From: an uncultured Bacteroidales bacterium
GTDB lineage: Bacteria > Bacteroidota > Bacteroidia > Bacteroidales > CAIXZF01
DNA length: 61,657 nucleotides
Assembly (NCBI GenBank): GCA_903923925.1
Contig: CAIXZF010000085.1
Location: forward strand, 1 to 61,657
Direction of reading: 5' to 3'
The notes under the pieces were generated by a model. That model was not told where the DNA came from. It saw only the letters and a list, made by a program, of their open reading frames with translations, and ran no database searches. Made by a program: the position numbers and the translations under genes. This document shows positions 51,851 through 61,393 of this stretch, piece by piece (positions within the stretch are counted from its first letter, which is position 1; every line of letters begins with the position of its first letter).

Positions 51851-52951
51851 ATGACTCCTATTTTATTTCTGTCAGCAATTTTTCCTGCCCGGTATATCCA
51901 GGGCCCGGGGGCGATAAAAACTTTGCCCGGGTGGATTACTAAACTTGGTACGAAGGCTATCATTGTAGCTGGAAATACAGCCATCAGAGAAATTATTCCG
52001 GATTTAAAACACCAGACAGGACAGGATTTTATTGTCGAATCCTTTGGAGGTGAATGCACAGTTAGCGAAATAAACCGGATTTCCGCATTGGCAAATTCGA
52101 AGAATTGTGATGTGATAGTGGCATTAGGTGGAGGAAAGGTGATTGACACCGTGAAAGCAGTTGCCAACGAGCTGAATGCGAAAACCATCATTGTACCAAC
52201 CATTGCCTCGAATGATGCACCCTGCAGCGCGATCAGCGTAGTTTATACTGAAACAGGCTCTTTTGATCATGTTATTCACCTGAAACAAAATCCTAACCTG
52301 GTATTGCTTGATTCAGAAATTATTGCAAAAGCTCCTGTACGGCTTCTCGTTGCCGGAATGGGCGACGCATTGTCAACCTGGTTTGAGGCTGATGCCTGTT
52401 TCTCCTCAGTATCTCCGAATGAAGCAGAGGGCCGCTGCACTCTTTCTGCACTCAAACTGGCAAGATTGTGTTACGATACCATTATGGAATTTGGCTTGAA
52501 AGCAGTTGAAAGCTGCAGGGCGAATGTGGTTACACCAGAATTAGAAAAGGTTATTGAAGCAAATACTCTGATGAGCGGATTTGGTTTTGAAAGTGCCGGA
52601 CTTGCAAGTGCACATTCCATTCATAACGGATTGACTCAACTTCCATCGACACACTCCTTTTTTCATGGAGAAAAAGTGGCATTCGGGGTGCTCACGGGGC
52701 TTTTCCTGTCGAACAAGCCGGATGTGATTAAAAATGAAGTTTATGCGTTTTGCAAAGCGGTTGGTTTGCCGGTGACCTTAGCCCAAATCGGTGTAACTAA
52801 TCCTACAGCTGAGGATTTGCATTGCATTGCAACTGCAGCTTGTGCCCCCCAGGAATCTATCTGGCATGAACCATCGGTGGTGACTCCTGCACTGCTTGCG
52901 GAATGTCTACAAATGGCTGATGCCTGGGGAAAAAACGTTCAATTCGGCTGA
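51851..52951 (+). CDS. gldA: Glycerol dehydrogenase (iron-containing ADH family)
   Basis: 366 residues, the usual length. NAD-dependent glycerol/dihydroxyacetone interconversion. NAD-binding ALGGGKVIDTVKAVA; TIASNDAPCSAISV; metal ligands Asp172 (GMGDALSTWFEA), His255 (SAHSIHNGL) and His272 (HGEKVAFG), equal to the known family set. After the TGA at 52949 a shifted frame reads 14 plausible residues (AEAVKFAGKYGLLK) to a TAA at 52989, beginning near a six-A run, so the true C terminus may be longer. Converges with yebC. Confidence 0.93.
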   Translation: MTPILFLSAIFPARYIQGPGAIKTLPGWITKLGTKAIIVAGNTAIREIIPDLKHQTGQDFIVESFGGECTVSEINRISALANSKNCDVIVALGGGKVIDTVKAVANELNAKTIIVPTIASNDAPCSAISVVYTETGSFDHVIHLKQNPNLVLLDSEIIAKAPVRLLVAGMGDALSTWFEADACFSSVSPNEAEGRCTLSALKLARLCYDTIMEFGLKAVESCRANVVTPELEKVIEANTLMSGFGFESAGLASAHSIHNGLTQLPSTHSFFHGEKVAFGVLTGLFLSNKPDVIKNEVYAFCKAVGLPVTLAQIGVTNPTAEDLHCIATAACAPQESIWHEPSVVTPALLAECLQMADAWGKNVQFG

Positions 52952-52991
52952 AGCCGTGAAGTTTGCCGGAAAATATGGTTTGCTAAAGTAA

Positions 52992-53735
52992 TTACTCCAT
53001 TGAATCCAGCAACTCGTCTGTCATTTCCATGTTATGGTAAACATTGGTAACATCGTCGTCGTCTTCAAAAGCATCGATAATTTTCATCACTTTCCTGGAG
53101 GCATCCAGATCCAGTTTGTTGGTTTCTTTGGAGATTCGCTGTAACTGGGCATTTTCTGCCTCAATTTTAAGCTCCTCCAGCTTTTTCATCATAGAACCAA
53201 AGTCTTCCATTGCAGTAACAACTGTAATATAACCATCTTCAACAGTAATATCTTCTGCACCTGCATCTATCAGATCCAGTTCCAGTTCGTCAAAATTGAG
53301 CGTACCCTGCTGTATAGTGAAAATCCCTTTTCTATCGAATAAAAAACCAAGAGAACCATTGGTACCAAGGTTTCCGTTATATTTATTAAAAATCATTCTT
53401 ACGTTAGCAACAGTACGTTGCAGATTATCGGTAGTTGCTTCGATAAAAATGGCAATTCCATGCGGGGCATAGCCTTCATAGGTAACTTCGTGCAATGAAG
53501 CGGCATCTTTATCTGCAGCCTTGCTGATAGCCCTTTGCAGTGTTTCTTTGGGCATATTTGCCCCCTTTGCGTTTGCGATGGCTACTCTTAAACGAGGGTT
53601 TCCGTCAGGATCGGGTCCGCTTTCCTTAACAGATATCGAAATTTCTTTAATGACCTTGGAGAAGATCTTGGAGCGCTTTGAATCGGCAGCTCCTTTTTTA
53701 CGCTTAATGGTAGACCATTTACTGTGTCCTGACAT
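52992..53735 (-). CDS. yebC: YebC/PmpR (TACO1-like) family protein
   Basis: 247 residues. Cytoplasmic YebC family, described as transcriptional regulators and as translation factors that relieve ribosome stalling. N terminus MSGHSKWSTIKRKKGAADSKRSKIFSK is diagnostic, followed by NPRLRVAIANAKGANMPKET, YEGYAPHGIAIFIEATTDN and GTNGSLGFLFDRKG. The C-terminal end is acidic (FEDDDDVTNVYHNMEM). -7 box TAATTTTG lies 21 bp before the ATG. Confidence 0.96.
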   Translation of the reverse strand: MSGHSKWSTIKRKKGAADSKRSKIFSKVIKEISISVKESGPDPDGNPRLRVAIANAKGANMPKETLQRAISKAADKDAASLHEVTYEGYAPHGIAIFIEATTDNLQRTVANVRMIFNKYNGNLGTNGSLGFLFDRKGIFTIQQGTLNFDELELDLIDAGAEDITVEDGYITVVTAMEDFGSMMKKLEELKIEAENAQLQRISKETNKLDLDASRKVMKIIDAFEDDDDVTNVYHNMEMTDELLDSME

Positions 53736-53756
53736 AGTTGTAGAATTTCAGAGCAG

Positions 53757-53764
53757 CAAAATTA
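53757..53764 (-). promoter_or_regulatory. Candidate -7 box (TAATTTTG) for yebC
   Basis: Exact TAnnTTTG on the minus strand in the context TTAATTTTGCTGC, 21 bp before ATG 53735. Confidence 0.5.
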
Positions 53765-53829
53765 ATAAAAATCAGCTCAAAACCGGCATTTTGATTCGAA
53801 GGGATAAAATGGCATTCTTCCTAACACGA

Positions 53830-53853
53830 AAGGACATGCCATGGCATGTCCTT
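53830..53853. repeat. Perfect 24-bp palindrome
   Basis: AAGGACATGCCA (53830-53841) followed directly by its reverse complement (53842-53853). It lies between the stop of the DUF2807 gene and the start of yebC, both on the minus strand. Similar in style to, but different in sequence from, the 28-bp palindrome at 39171. Could act as a REP element or limit read-through. Confidence 0.65.
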
Positions 53854-53883
53854 ACAGAATAATTAATAAGATAATACTATGTA

Positions 53884-55491
53884 TTACAAATTAGTGAAAG
53901 AAACACCAATGCTGAAAGGATAGAGTTGTGGTCCTTTATCGGTTTTGAACAATTCGTTCATGGCATAGGTTCCGTAAAGATTAAGTTTTGCCCATCCTAT
54001 CCTTACAGTGGCATCATATTTAAACGGATTCAGATTATAATTATCTCTTTCTTTGTCCCTCTGATCTTGTCCGTTATTGTACATTACTTTGGTATGCGAT
54101 CCTATTCTGAGTCCAAACTCCATACCTGCAGCAATGTGAAAACTACGGAGATTATCCTTATTATTAGTCTGATATTCCAGGAACAATGGCAGAACAAGAT
54201 AACTCACAACGAGTTTGCTCTTTTTGTAAGAGGTGCCTGGTGTTTTGTCCTGATATGCAAACGTATAACTGAGTGAATCCGGACTTAATCTCACATTGTC
54301 AGCAAAGCGGTAATTCACAAAATCAAGTCCAAGTCCTGTTGTTAAACCAAGATGGTTTCCAATCAGGTTAATATTTTGCTCCATGAAATTAAGCCTCACG
54401 TTTATCGACTTCTCCAATTTCAGGTCGAAATCTTCAAATCCCTTAGGCATAGTCATTTTGTTGTCGGCATTCAGATACCCGCTTACACCGAGTTCGAATC
54501 CATCCCAATGTCCATCGTATTTTCCACCTTTTTTCTTCAGAAGGTGTTTTTCTGTCACCCCATCTTTTTGCACAATCTTCACACCATCTTTATTTATAAC
54601 AATAACTTCCTTCTGGGTTTGATCGCCTGTATTTTTTTCCTTAATTATCATTTTAACGCCATCATCATTAATTACCATTGATTCAGATCCGGCTGAGTCG
54701 CTTTCAATAACAACACCATCCTTACCGATTGTCATTACTTTATCTCCAACAATAATCTTCTCAACTTCTTCCGTTTTCACAATTAAACTATCCCCTGAAT
54801 ATATTTTTGAAACTCCGCTTGTATTAATATTCCGGATAGCTGGTTCACTATTGAAGAGCAATTTTGCTGCACCGGAAGCTTCTCCGCTTACTTCATTTTT
54901 AACGTTAAGCCTGGCCACTGCCGCGCCGGTTACTTCGACATTTGCCTTTGAAGTTTCCAATTCGAAAGCGGAAAGTTTTGATGCTCCGGAAATTTCAAGG
55001 TTATGATATTCCGATTTACCAGAATATTTGACTTTTGATGCGCCCGTTATCTCAGAATTCAGGTTTTTTACATCCAGTTTCAGATCCACTTTGCTTGCAC
55101 CGCTTGCTTCAAGCTGAAACTTATCTGAGGTAATCGTATTATCCCCTTTAATAGTACAAGCTCCTGTAGCCTCAATTTTAGTAAGTTTTAGAAACGTCAC
55201 GTAAAACTTTACCTTAGAAGCGGGTACACCATCAACCTCAAGTTCAAGAGTTCCGCCATGAACCGAAGCAGCGATTTTACCATTTATCGGCTGGTCGGAT
55301 TCAGCAAGTACAAGTTGTTCGCTGCCACTAATTAAAGTTACATTATAAACGCTGCTTACCTCGATGCCATCAAATTGGTCAGGAATTTTAATTGTTTCCT
55401 TATAAGGCATTGCCCCATTCTCCTGTGCAATTGTAATACCAGTCCAAATCAGCAGTATAGCGATTCCGAGTGTTCTGAAAATTGTTTTCAT
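53884..55491 (-). CDS. DUF2807 (GIN) beta-helix protein fused to an outer-membrane beta-barrel
   Basis: 535 residues. Signal peptide MKTIFRTLGIAILLIWTGITIAQ. Residues ~35-225 are a DUF2807/GIN-type beta-helix with repeated (S/T)GA(S/A)K(V/L/A) turns. A central polar linker (~230-320) has paired phrases such as VINDDGVKMIIKEK and VINKDGVKIVQKDG. The C-terminal ~200 residues form a porin-like barrel (LEKSINVRLNFMEQNINLIG, LPLFLEYQTNN, GMEFGLRIGS), ending FSIGVSFTNL with aromatic periodicity. Probably a surface-anchored beta-helix; function unknown. Confidence 0.82.
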   Translation of the reverse strand: MKTIFRTLGIAILLIWTGITIAQENGAMPYKETIKIPDQFDGIEVSSVYNVTLISGSEQLVLAESDQPINGKIAASVHGGTLELEVDGVPASKVKFYVTFLKLTKIEATGACTIKGDNTITSDKFQLEASGASKVDLKLDVKNLNSEITGASKVKYSGKSEYHNLEISGASKLSAFELETSKANVEVTGAAVARLNVKNEVSGEASGAAKLLFNSEPAIRNINTSGVSKIYSGDSLIVKTEEVEKIIVGDKVMTIGKDGVVIESDSAGSESMVINDDGVKMIIKEKNTGDQTQKEVIVINKDGVKIVQKDGVTEKHLLKKKGGKYDGHWDGFELGVSGYLNADNKMTMPKGFEDFDLKLEKSINVRLNFMEQNINLIGNHLGLTTGLGLDFVNYRFADNVRLSPDSLSYTFAYQDKTPGTSYKKSKLVVSYLVLPLFLEYQTNNKDNLRSFHIAAGMEFGLRIGSHTKVMYNNGQDQRDKERDNYNLNPFKYDATVRIGWAKLNLYGTYAMNELFKTDKGPQLYPFSIGVSFTNL

Positions 55492-55729
55492 TGTATTTGG
55501 ATTTTATTGTTTTGTGCTTGTTTTGAATTAGGACGCGATAGTTAACGAAAAGTTACAGAAAGACTAAAATTTTACTGAGGTTTTTCGTCACCATCTTTTT
55601 TATTAGAGAATACATACAATCTATGAGAAATTCTGACTCGTTTATAAGATATCATAATAACTAAAAATTCATATGATTACTTTCGCCGTATTTGATGCCA
55701 TAATAATTTTAAATTAACAACATACTTTT

Positions 55730-58700
55730 ATGAAAGTACTATTCACGATAATTTTTGCGGGTTTTTTATGCATTACTGCTCTTGCAAACAATGGTAATGA
55801 AACAGCCTTCCAACTATCAGGTTCAGAAAGCAGTTATATTCCGGATTCAATACCCAATCCCGATTTAACCGCTACTTCTGTTTACAGCTATCTTCCTGAT
55901 GTGGATGTGTGTGCAGGACTTATCAATTATCCAATAATAGTCGATCATTTTACACAAATATCATCTTTATCGCTAACAATTGATTTCAATAGTCAATATA
56001 TAACATATTCAGGTTATGAAAATCCTAATCCTGTGCTTTCAAACGGGACTTTGCTTGTAAACTCAAGCAATTCAAAAATTGAAATTGGGTGGTTCTCGGT
56101 TTCACCAGTTACAATAAGCATGGATACTTTGCTGGAATTGAAGTTGCAGGCATCAACAGGTTCTTCAGAAATTACCTGGGATCTGCTTACGCCCGGAGCC
56201 TGTTATTACACTGACATTTATGGAAATGGATTGAATTCTATTTATTATTCAGGTTCAATACACACGCTTTCATTACCTGAAGCACCCTCTTCTATATCAG
56301 GTACAAGTACAATTTGCCAGGGAGCATCAGCAGTATTTTCAGCCGGAATGGCTTTAAATGCCGATTCCTATGCATGGAGTGTTCCTGCGGGAGCAACTAT
56401 AATTGCCGGAGAAAATACCAATACCATAACAGTTTTATTCAGCTCATCAGCAGTTAGCGGCGACATCTGTGCTTCCGGAGTGAATTCCTGCGGAGCCAGC
56501 ACCTTAATGCAATGCAAGTCGATTACAATTAGTCCGTTGCCAGCTGTAGCCGGGGCAATTTCAGGGCCTGCCACAGTATGCCAAGGGCAAACTACTGCAG
56601 TTTATTCGGTAGGAGCAATTAGCAATGCAAATTCATATAGTTGGACATTACCAGCCAATGCAACTATTACATCAGGAGGTACAACTAATACAATAACAGT
56701 GAATTATGGGGTTACGGCAGAGAGTGGAAACATAACGGTTAAAGGAATGAATACTTGTGGATTCGGTGTGAGCAGTACGTTTTCTGTTGTCACAAACCCT
56801 TTACCAGGAACAACTGGCCCAATTTCAGGAAGTTCAACTGTTTGCCAGGGGCAATCAGGAGTTGAATATACAGTGGGTGCCACATCAAATTGCACAACCT
56901 ATAGCTGGACAGTACCTCCAAGTGCCACTATCATTTCAGGGAGCTCCACTAACTCAATAATGGTAAATTTTGGAATTATAGCAACAAGCGGTCTCGTGAC
57001 TGTAAAAGGTGTAAACAACTGTGGCAATGGGAACAGCAGTTCATTTCCGGTGGTTGTAAACCCACTTCCTGGGAATGCTGGAATTATATCAGGGCCTTCT
57101 ACGTTTTGCCAGGGTCAATCAGGGGTTGTTTATTCAGTAAGTGCTATTCCAAATGCAAGTTCTTATGTTTGGACAATTCCTGCAAATGCCACAATTGCCT
57201 CAGGAGCCTCATCTAACTCAATTACAGTGAATTATGGGAATGCTTCTAGCAGTGGTTATGTAACTGTTAAAGGAATGAACAGTTGTGGCAGTGGAAATAT
57301 TGCCTATCTGTTAGCATCTTCAAATTCATTACCAGGTGTTCCAGGTGTAATCACAGGAGCAAGTACAGTTTGCCAGGGAGCAACGGTAAATTATTCGATA
57401 GGAACAATGACGAATACATCAACCTATAGTTGGACAGTTCCTCCAAATGCAAGTATTGTTTCCGGAGCTTCAACAAATTCAATATCAGTATATTACGGAA
57501 ACAATTCAACAACTGGTTTAGTTACAGTAAAAGGAGTAAACAGTTGTGGAAATGGGGTCAGCAATTCACTTTCCGTGATTGTAAATCCATTACCAGCAGC
57601 ACCAGCTACTATTTTAGGGTCGCCAACAGTTTGCCAGGGACAAACTTCAGTTTTTTATTCAGTGGCTGCTATCAATTATGCTACTTCTTATACTTGGACA
57701 GTTCCTTTAAATGCCACGATTACATCCGGGTCTACAACAAATTCAATCACAGTGAATTATGCAAACAATGCAAGCAGTGGTTTTATAAACGTTAAGGGAG
57801 TAAACGGCTGTGGTATTGGAACAACAAATTCTATCCCAATAACGATAAATCCTAAACCTGGTACACCGGGAAACATTTATGGCTCTATCACAGTTTGCCA
57901 GGGTCAGCCTAATGTTGAGTATTCAATAGATACTATTTTGAATGCCACTTCATATTTGTGGACACTCCCGTCTAATTGCACATTTGCTTATGGAAATTCA
58001 GATAAATCGATCGTTGTAAATTTTGGTAATGAAGCCAGTAACGGAAGTATTTCGGTTAAAGGAATAAATGGTTGTGGAAGCGGACTTAGTAATTCCCAGC
58101 CAATTTATGTGAACCCTTTACCTGGCAGTGCAGGATATATTTCGGGTACGAGCGTTGCATGCCAGGGGAGCACATCGAATTATTTTTCAGGATTAATTTC
58201 TAATGCCATAAATTACGTTTGGACTGTACCGGCAGGTGCAACAATTCTATCTGGAGCAAATACAAATGTAATTACAGTATCGTTCAGTTCATCGGCTGTT
58301 AGCGGAGATATTTGTGTAACAGGTATGAATGCCTGTGGAAATAGTTTAACTACTTTATGCAAACCTGTTACAATTAATCCATTACCAAATACGGCAGGCA
58401 CTATTTACGGGCAAACTGTTGTTTGCCAGGGACAGACCGGCGTTGAGTATTCGATTGGTGCAATTCCCAATGCCAGTGTTTATAGTTGGACAGTTCCCAA
58501 TAATGCAACAATTACTTCCGGGGCTTCAGGCAATTCTATTATTGTGAATTACGGAAATACTGCAAGTACCGGGAGTATTACAGCTAAGGGAATAAATGCT
58601 TGTGGTAATGGGATTGGTAATTCAGTTGCAATTGAATCGAATCAATTACCAGGAGCTGCCGGAACTATTTCAGGACCTACCACTTTTTGCCAGGGACAAA

Positions 58701-61393
58701 CTTCTGTTGAATATTCAGTAGGAACAATACCTTATGCTACTTCTTACAGTTGGACAGTTCCTACCAATGCTACCATCACGGCTGGTGCCACAACCAATTC
58801 AATAACTGTAAACTATGGCAATAATTCAAGCAATGGAAACGTGATTGTAAAAGGAGTTAACAGCTGTGGTAATGGAACAAGCAATTCCCTTTCAGTAACT
58901 TCAAACCCATTACCGGGTTCAGCAGGGTTAATTTCGGGTCAAAGTATCGTTTGCCAGGGAACAACAGCAACATACTCAGTTAGTACTATTTTAAATGCCA
59001 ATTCTTATACCTGGACAGTTCCAGCAGGAACGACAATAATTTCCGGAGCATCAACGAATACAATTACCTTATCATTCAGCACATCGGCATTAAGCGGCGA
59101 CATCTGTGTTGCCGGAACAAATCCCTGTGGAAATAGTCTGTCACAATTTTGCAAATCCATTACTGTTAGTCCAATACCAGGTGAAGCTGGCGCGATTTCC
59201 GGGCTTTCTGCTGTTTGCCAGGGACATGGTGGTGTCGTTTATTCATTAGCACCAATCACCAATGCCTCTTCCTATAGCTGGTCGGTTCCTGTAAATGCTA
59301 CAATTACTACAGGTGCAACCTCCAATTCAATAATAGTTAATTATGCTGACAATGCAGTTAGTGGTTCTGTAACAGCAAAGGGTATTAATAGCTGTGGAAA
59401 TGGAATCAGCAATTCGCTTTCAATTATTGTGAATCCATTACCAGTGGCGGCAGGTGCTATTTCAGGTCAAACTACAGTATGCCAGGGACAAACATCTGTT
59501 ATTTATACAGTAGGGGCAATCCCGCATGCAACTTCCTACATCTGGACTGTACCTGCTAATGCCAGCATTGTTTCTGGAGGCACATCCAATTCAATTACAG
59601 TTGATTATGGAATTACTGCAAGCAGCGGACTCCTTACTGTTAAAGGTGTAAACAGTTGTGGCAATGGAATCGCCAGTTCACTTCCTGTTACTGCTAATCT
59701 ATTGCCAAACGCAGCAGGAACTATCACAGGTGAAAGCAATGTATGTATCGGCAGCAGTGTTACATATTCAGTTCAGGATATTACAAATGCCAGTTCATTT
59801 TCATGGACAGTACCGTATGGAGCTACAATCACTTCAGGAGCTTCATCAAATACAATAAGTGTTTCCTTCACTTCAGCAGCTATTAATGGAGAAATCTGTG
59901 TAAATGGACTAAATGCCTGTGGCGCCAGTTCAACAAAACTGTGCAAGACTATTGAGATTAAACCTAAACCGGATAATGCGGGAGAAATTTCAGGATTGAA
60001 CAGTGTTTGCCAGGGACAAGGAGAAGTAGTATATTCAGTAGAAGCTATCAATAATGCAACATCCTATGTATGGACCGTTCCTTCTAATGTTCTGATTACT
60101 TCAAGTGATACAACAAATATAATTGTTTTGAATTATGGAAACAATGCAAGCAGCGGGAATATCATTGTTACAGGCGCAAATGAATGCGGCTTGGGAAGTA
60201 GCAATTCGCTTTATGTTGTTACAAATCCTTGTTCAATTATTCAGGGTACTTTAACCTATGACAACAATTTTTCTTCACCAATTTCAGCAACTCCAGTGTA
60301 TCTTTCCCGCAATAATGAAGTCGTACAGCATTTCACAGATAATTTGGGTCATTTTGAATTCAAAAATGTTGGTGTTGGCAGTTATTTCTTAAGTGTTGAT
60401 ATCTCAAAACCATGGGGTGGAGTTAACTCCATTGATGCCTTATTAATGCTGAAGCATTTTGTTCATTTCACAAATCTTGTTAATCTAAAAGTAAAAGCAG
60501 CTGATATCGATGGAACCGGATTTATCAATTCATCGGATGCATTGGTTGCTACCAGAAGATTTGTACAGCTTATTTCTAGTTTTGTAGTTGGGAACTGGTT
60601 TTCAACCAGTTCATTGATTTCTGTAACCGGCACTTACACGATAACATCAAATTTAAAAGGAATTTGCTATGGCGATGTTGATGGATCATACATCCCTTCT
60701 TTAAAAGCAGAACCTGATATTAACCTGCAGATGGAAGGAGAAAAGATCATAACCTCCACTGAACAGGTTGAAATACCATTTACAATTGATCAAACTACAG
60801 ATATTGGCGCAGTTTCTTTAGTAATGCAATTGAGCAAGGCCATTACAAAACTAAAAAATGTAGAACTTAATCAAAATGGCGAACTTGTGTATAATGTGAT
60901 TGGAAATGAAGCCCGTATCTCATGGTACAGTCTGATTCCATTGCAGTTGAATGCTGGTGATGTATTATTTAAAATTGTTGCAGATATTGACGCTGATATT
61001 CTAAATCTGAATGAAGCCCCGCTATTTGAATTCTTACCTGAAAGTCAGCTAGGTGATCCGAATGGGATTCCAATTCATGGAGTATCTCTTAAATATCCTC
61101 ATTTATCACTGAAACAAAGCAGCCCATGGCTAAACGAAAATACGCCTAATCCTTTCTCCAGCGATACAAAGATTTCTTATGTTATCCCGGAGAATAGTTA
61201 TGTAAAACTAGAACTATTGAACTTTGTCGGACAGGAAGTTGCTGTTTTGGAAGAAGGAATGCAACAGGCTGGTAATCATTCCCATACTTTATCAGGAGAT
61301 TTGTTAAAGGATGGAATCTATTTCTGCAAGATTATTGTTACAAGCAATTCACAGCAATATACACAAACCAGGAAGATGATACTTTCAAAATAA
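55730..61393 (+). CDS. Giant secreted protein: cohesin-like, 15 PKD-like repeats, dockerin-like, T9SS type A tail
   Basis: 1887 residues. Signal peptide MKVLFTIIFAGFLCITALA. Residues ~48-170 look like a cohesin-type beta-sandwich (VDVCAGLINYPIIVDHF, SLSLTIDFNSQYITY). Fifteen ~83-89-residue PKD-like repeats (~185-1500) each have (V/I)CQG (CIG in repeat 14), SYxWTVP and a NxCG segment. Residues ~1562-1614 hold two dockerin-like helices (GVNSIDALLMLKHFV and DIDGTGFINSSDALVATRRFV, with an EF-hand-like DxDGTG loop). Residues ~1660-1790 form a second cohesin-like domain. The last ~95 (NENTPNPFSSDTKISYVIP ... KMILSK) are a T9SS type A sorting domain. Likely surface-attached; possible self-assembly or scaffold. 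The upstream gap (55492-55729) has no other gene. Confidence 0.85.
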   Translation: MKVLFTIIFAGFLCITALANNGNETAFQLSGSESSYIPDSIPNPDLTATSVYSYLPDVDVCAGLINYPIIVDHFTQISSLSLTIDFNSQYITYSGYENPNPVLSNGTLLVNSSNSKIEIGWFSVSPVTISMDTLLELKLQASTGSSEITWDLLTPGACYYTDIYGNGLNSIYYSGSIHTLSLPEAPSSISGTSTICQGASAVFSAGMALNADSYAWSVPAGATIIAGENTNTITVLFSSSAVSGDICASGVNSCGASTLMQCKSITISPLPAVAGAISGPATVCQGQTTAVYSVGAISNANSYSWTLPANATITSGGTTNTITVNYGVTAESGNITVKGMNTCGFGVSSTFSVVTNPLPGTTGPISGSSTVCQGQSGVEYTVGATSNCTTYSWTVPPSATIISGSSTNSIMVNFGIIATSGLVTVKGVNNCGNGNSSSFPVVVNPLPGNAGIISGPSTFCQGQSGVVYSVSAIPNASSYVWTIPANATIASGASSNSITVNYGNASSSGYVTVKGMNSCGSGNIAYLLASSNSLPGVPGVITGASTVCQGATVNYSIGTMTNTSTYSWTVPPNASIVSGASTNSISVYYGNNSTTGLVTVKGVNSCGNGVSNSLSVIVNPLPAAPATILGSPTVCQGQTSVFYSVAAINYATSYTWTVPLNATITSGSTTNSITVNYANNASSGFINVKGVNGCGIGTTNSIPITINPKPGTPGNIYGSITVCQGQPNVEYSIDTILNATSYLWTLPSNCTFAYGNSDKSIVVNFGNEASNGSISVKGINGCGSGLSNSQPIYVNPLPGSAGYISGTSVACQGSTSNYFSGLISNAINYVWTVPAGATILSGANTNVITVSFSSSAVSGDICVTGMNACGNSLTTLCKPVTINPLPNTAGTIYGQTVVCQGQTGVEYSIGAIPNASVYSWTVPNNATITSGASGNSIIVNYGNTASTGSITAKGINACGNGIGNSVAIESNQLPGAAGTISGPTTFCQGQTSVEYSVGTIPYATSYSWTVPTNATITAGATTNSITVNYGNNSSNGNVIVKGVNSCGNGTSNSLSVTSNPLPGSAGLISGQSIVCQGTTATYSVSTILNANSYTWTVPAGTTIISGASTNTITLSFSTSALSGDICVAGTNPCGNSLSQFCKSITVSPIPGEAGAISGLSAVCQGHGGVVYSLAPITNASSYSWSVPVNATITTGATSNSIIVNYADNAVSGSVTAKGINSCGNGISNSLSIIVNPLPVAAGAISGQTTVCQGQTSVIYTVGAIPHATSYIWTVPANASIVSGGTSNSITVDYGITASSGLLTVKGVNSCGNGIASSLPVTANLLPNAAGTITGESNVCIGSSVTYSVQDITNASSFSWTVPYGATITSGASSNTISVSFTSAAINGEICVNGLNACGASSTKLCKTIEIKPKPDNAGEISGLNSVCQGQGEVVYSVEAINNATSYVWTVPSNVLITSSDTTNIIVLNYGNNASSGNIIVTGANECGLGSSNSLYVVTNPCSIIQGTLTYDNNFSSPISATPVYLSRNNEVVQHFTDNLGHFEFKNVGVGSYFLSVDISKPWGGVNSIDALLMLKHFVHFTNLVNLKVKAADIDGTGFINSSDALVATRRFVQLISSFVVGNWFSTSSLISVTGTYTITSNLKGICYGDVDGSYIPSLKAEPDINLQMEGEKIITSTEQVEIPFTIDQTTDIGAVSLVMQLSKAITKLKNVELNQNGELVYNVIGNEARISWYSLIPLQLNAGDVLFKIVADIDADILNLNEAPLFEFLPESQLGDPNGIPIHGVSLKYPHLSLKQSSPWLNENTPNPFSSDTKISYVIPENSYVKLELLNFVGQEVAVLEEGMQQAGNHSHTLSGDLLKDGIYFCKIIVTSNSQQYTQTRKMILSK

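Noticed and set aside
56368-60051. Minus-strand ORFs inside the giant repeat gene
   Set aside because: They repeat with the module period and arise from antisense reading of the repeats.
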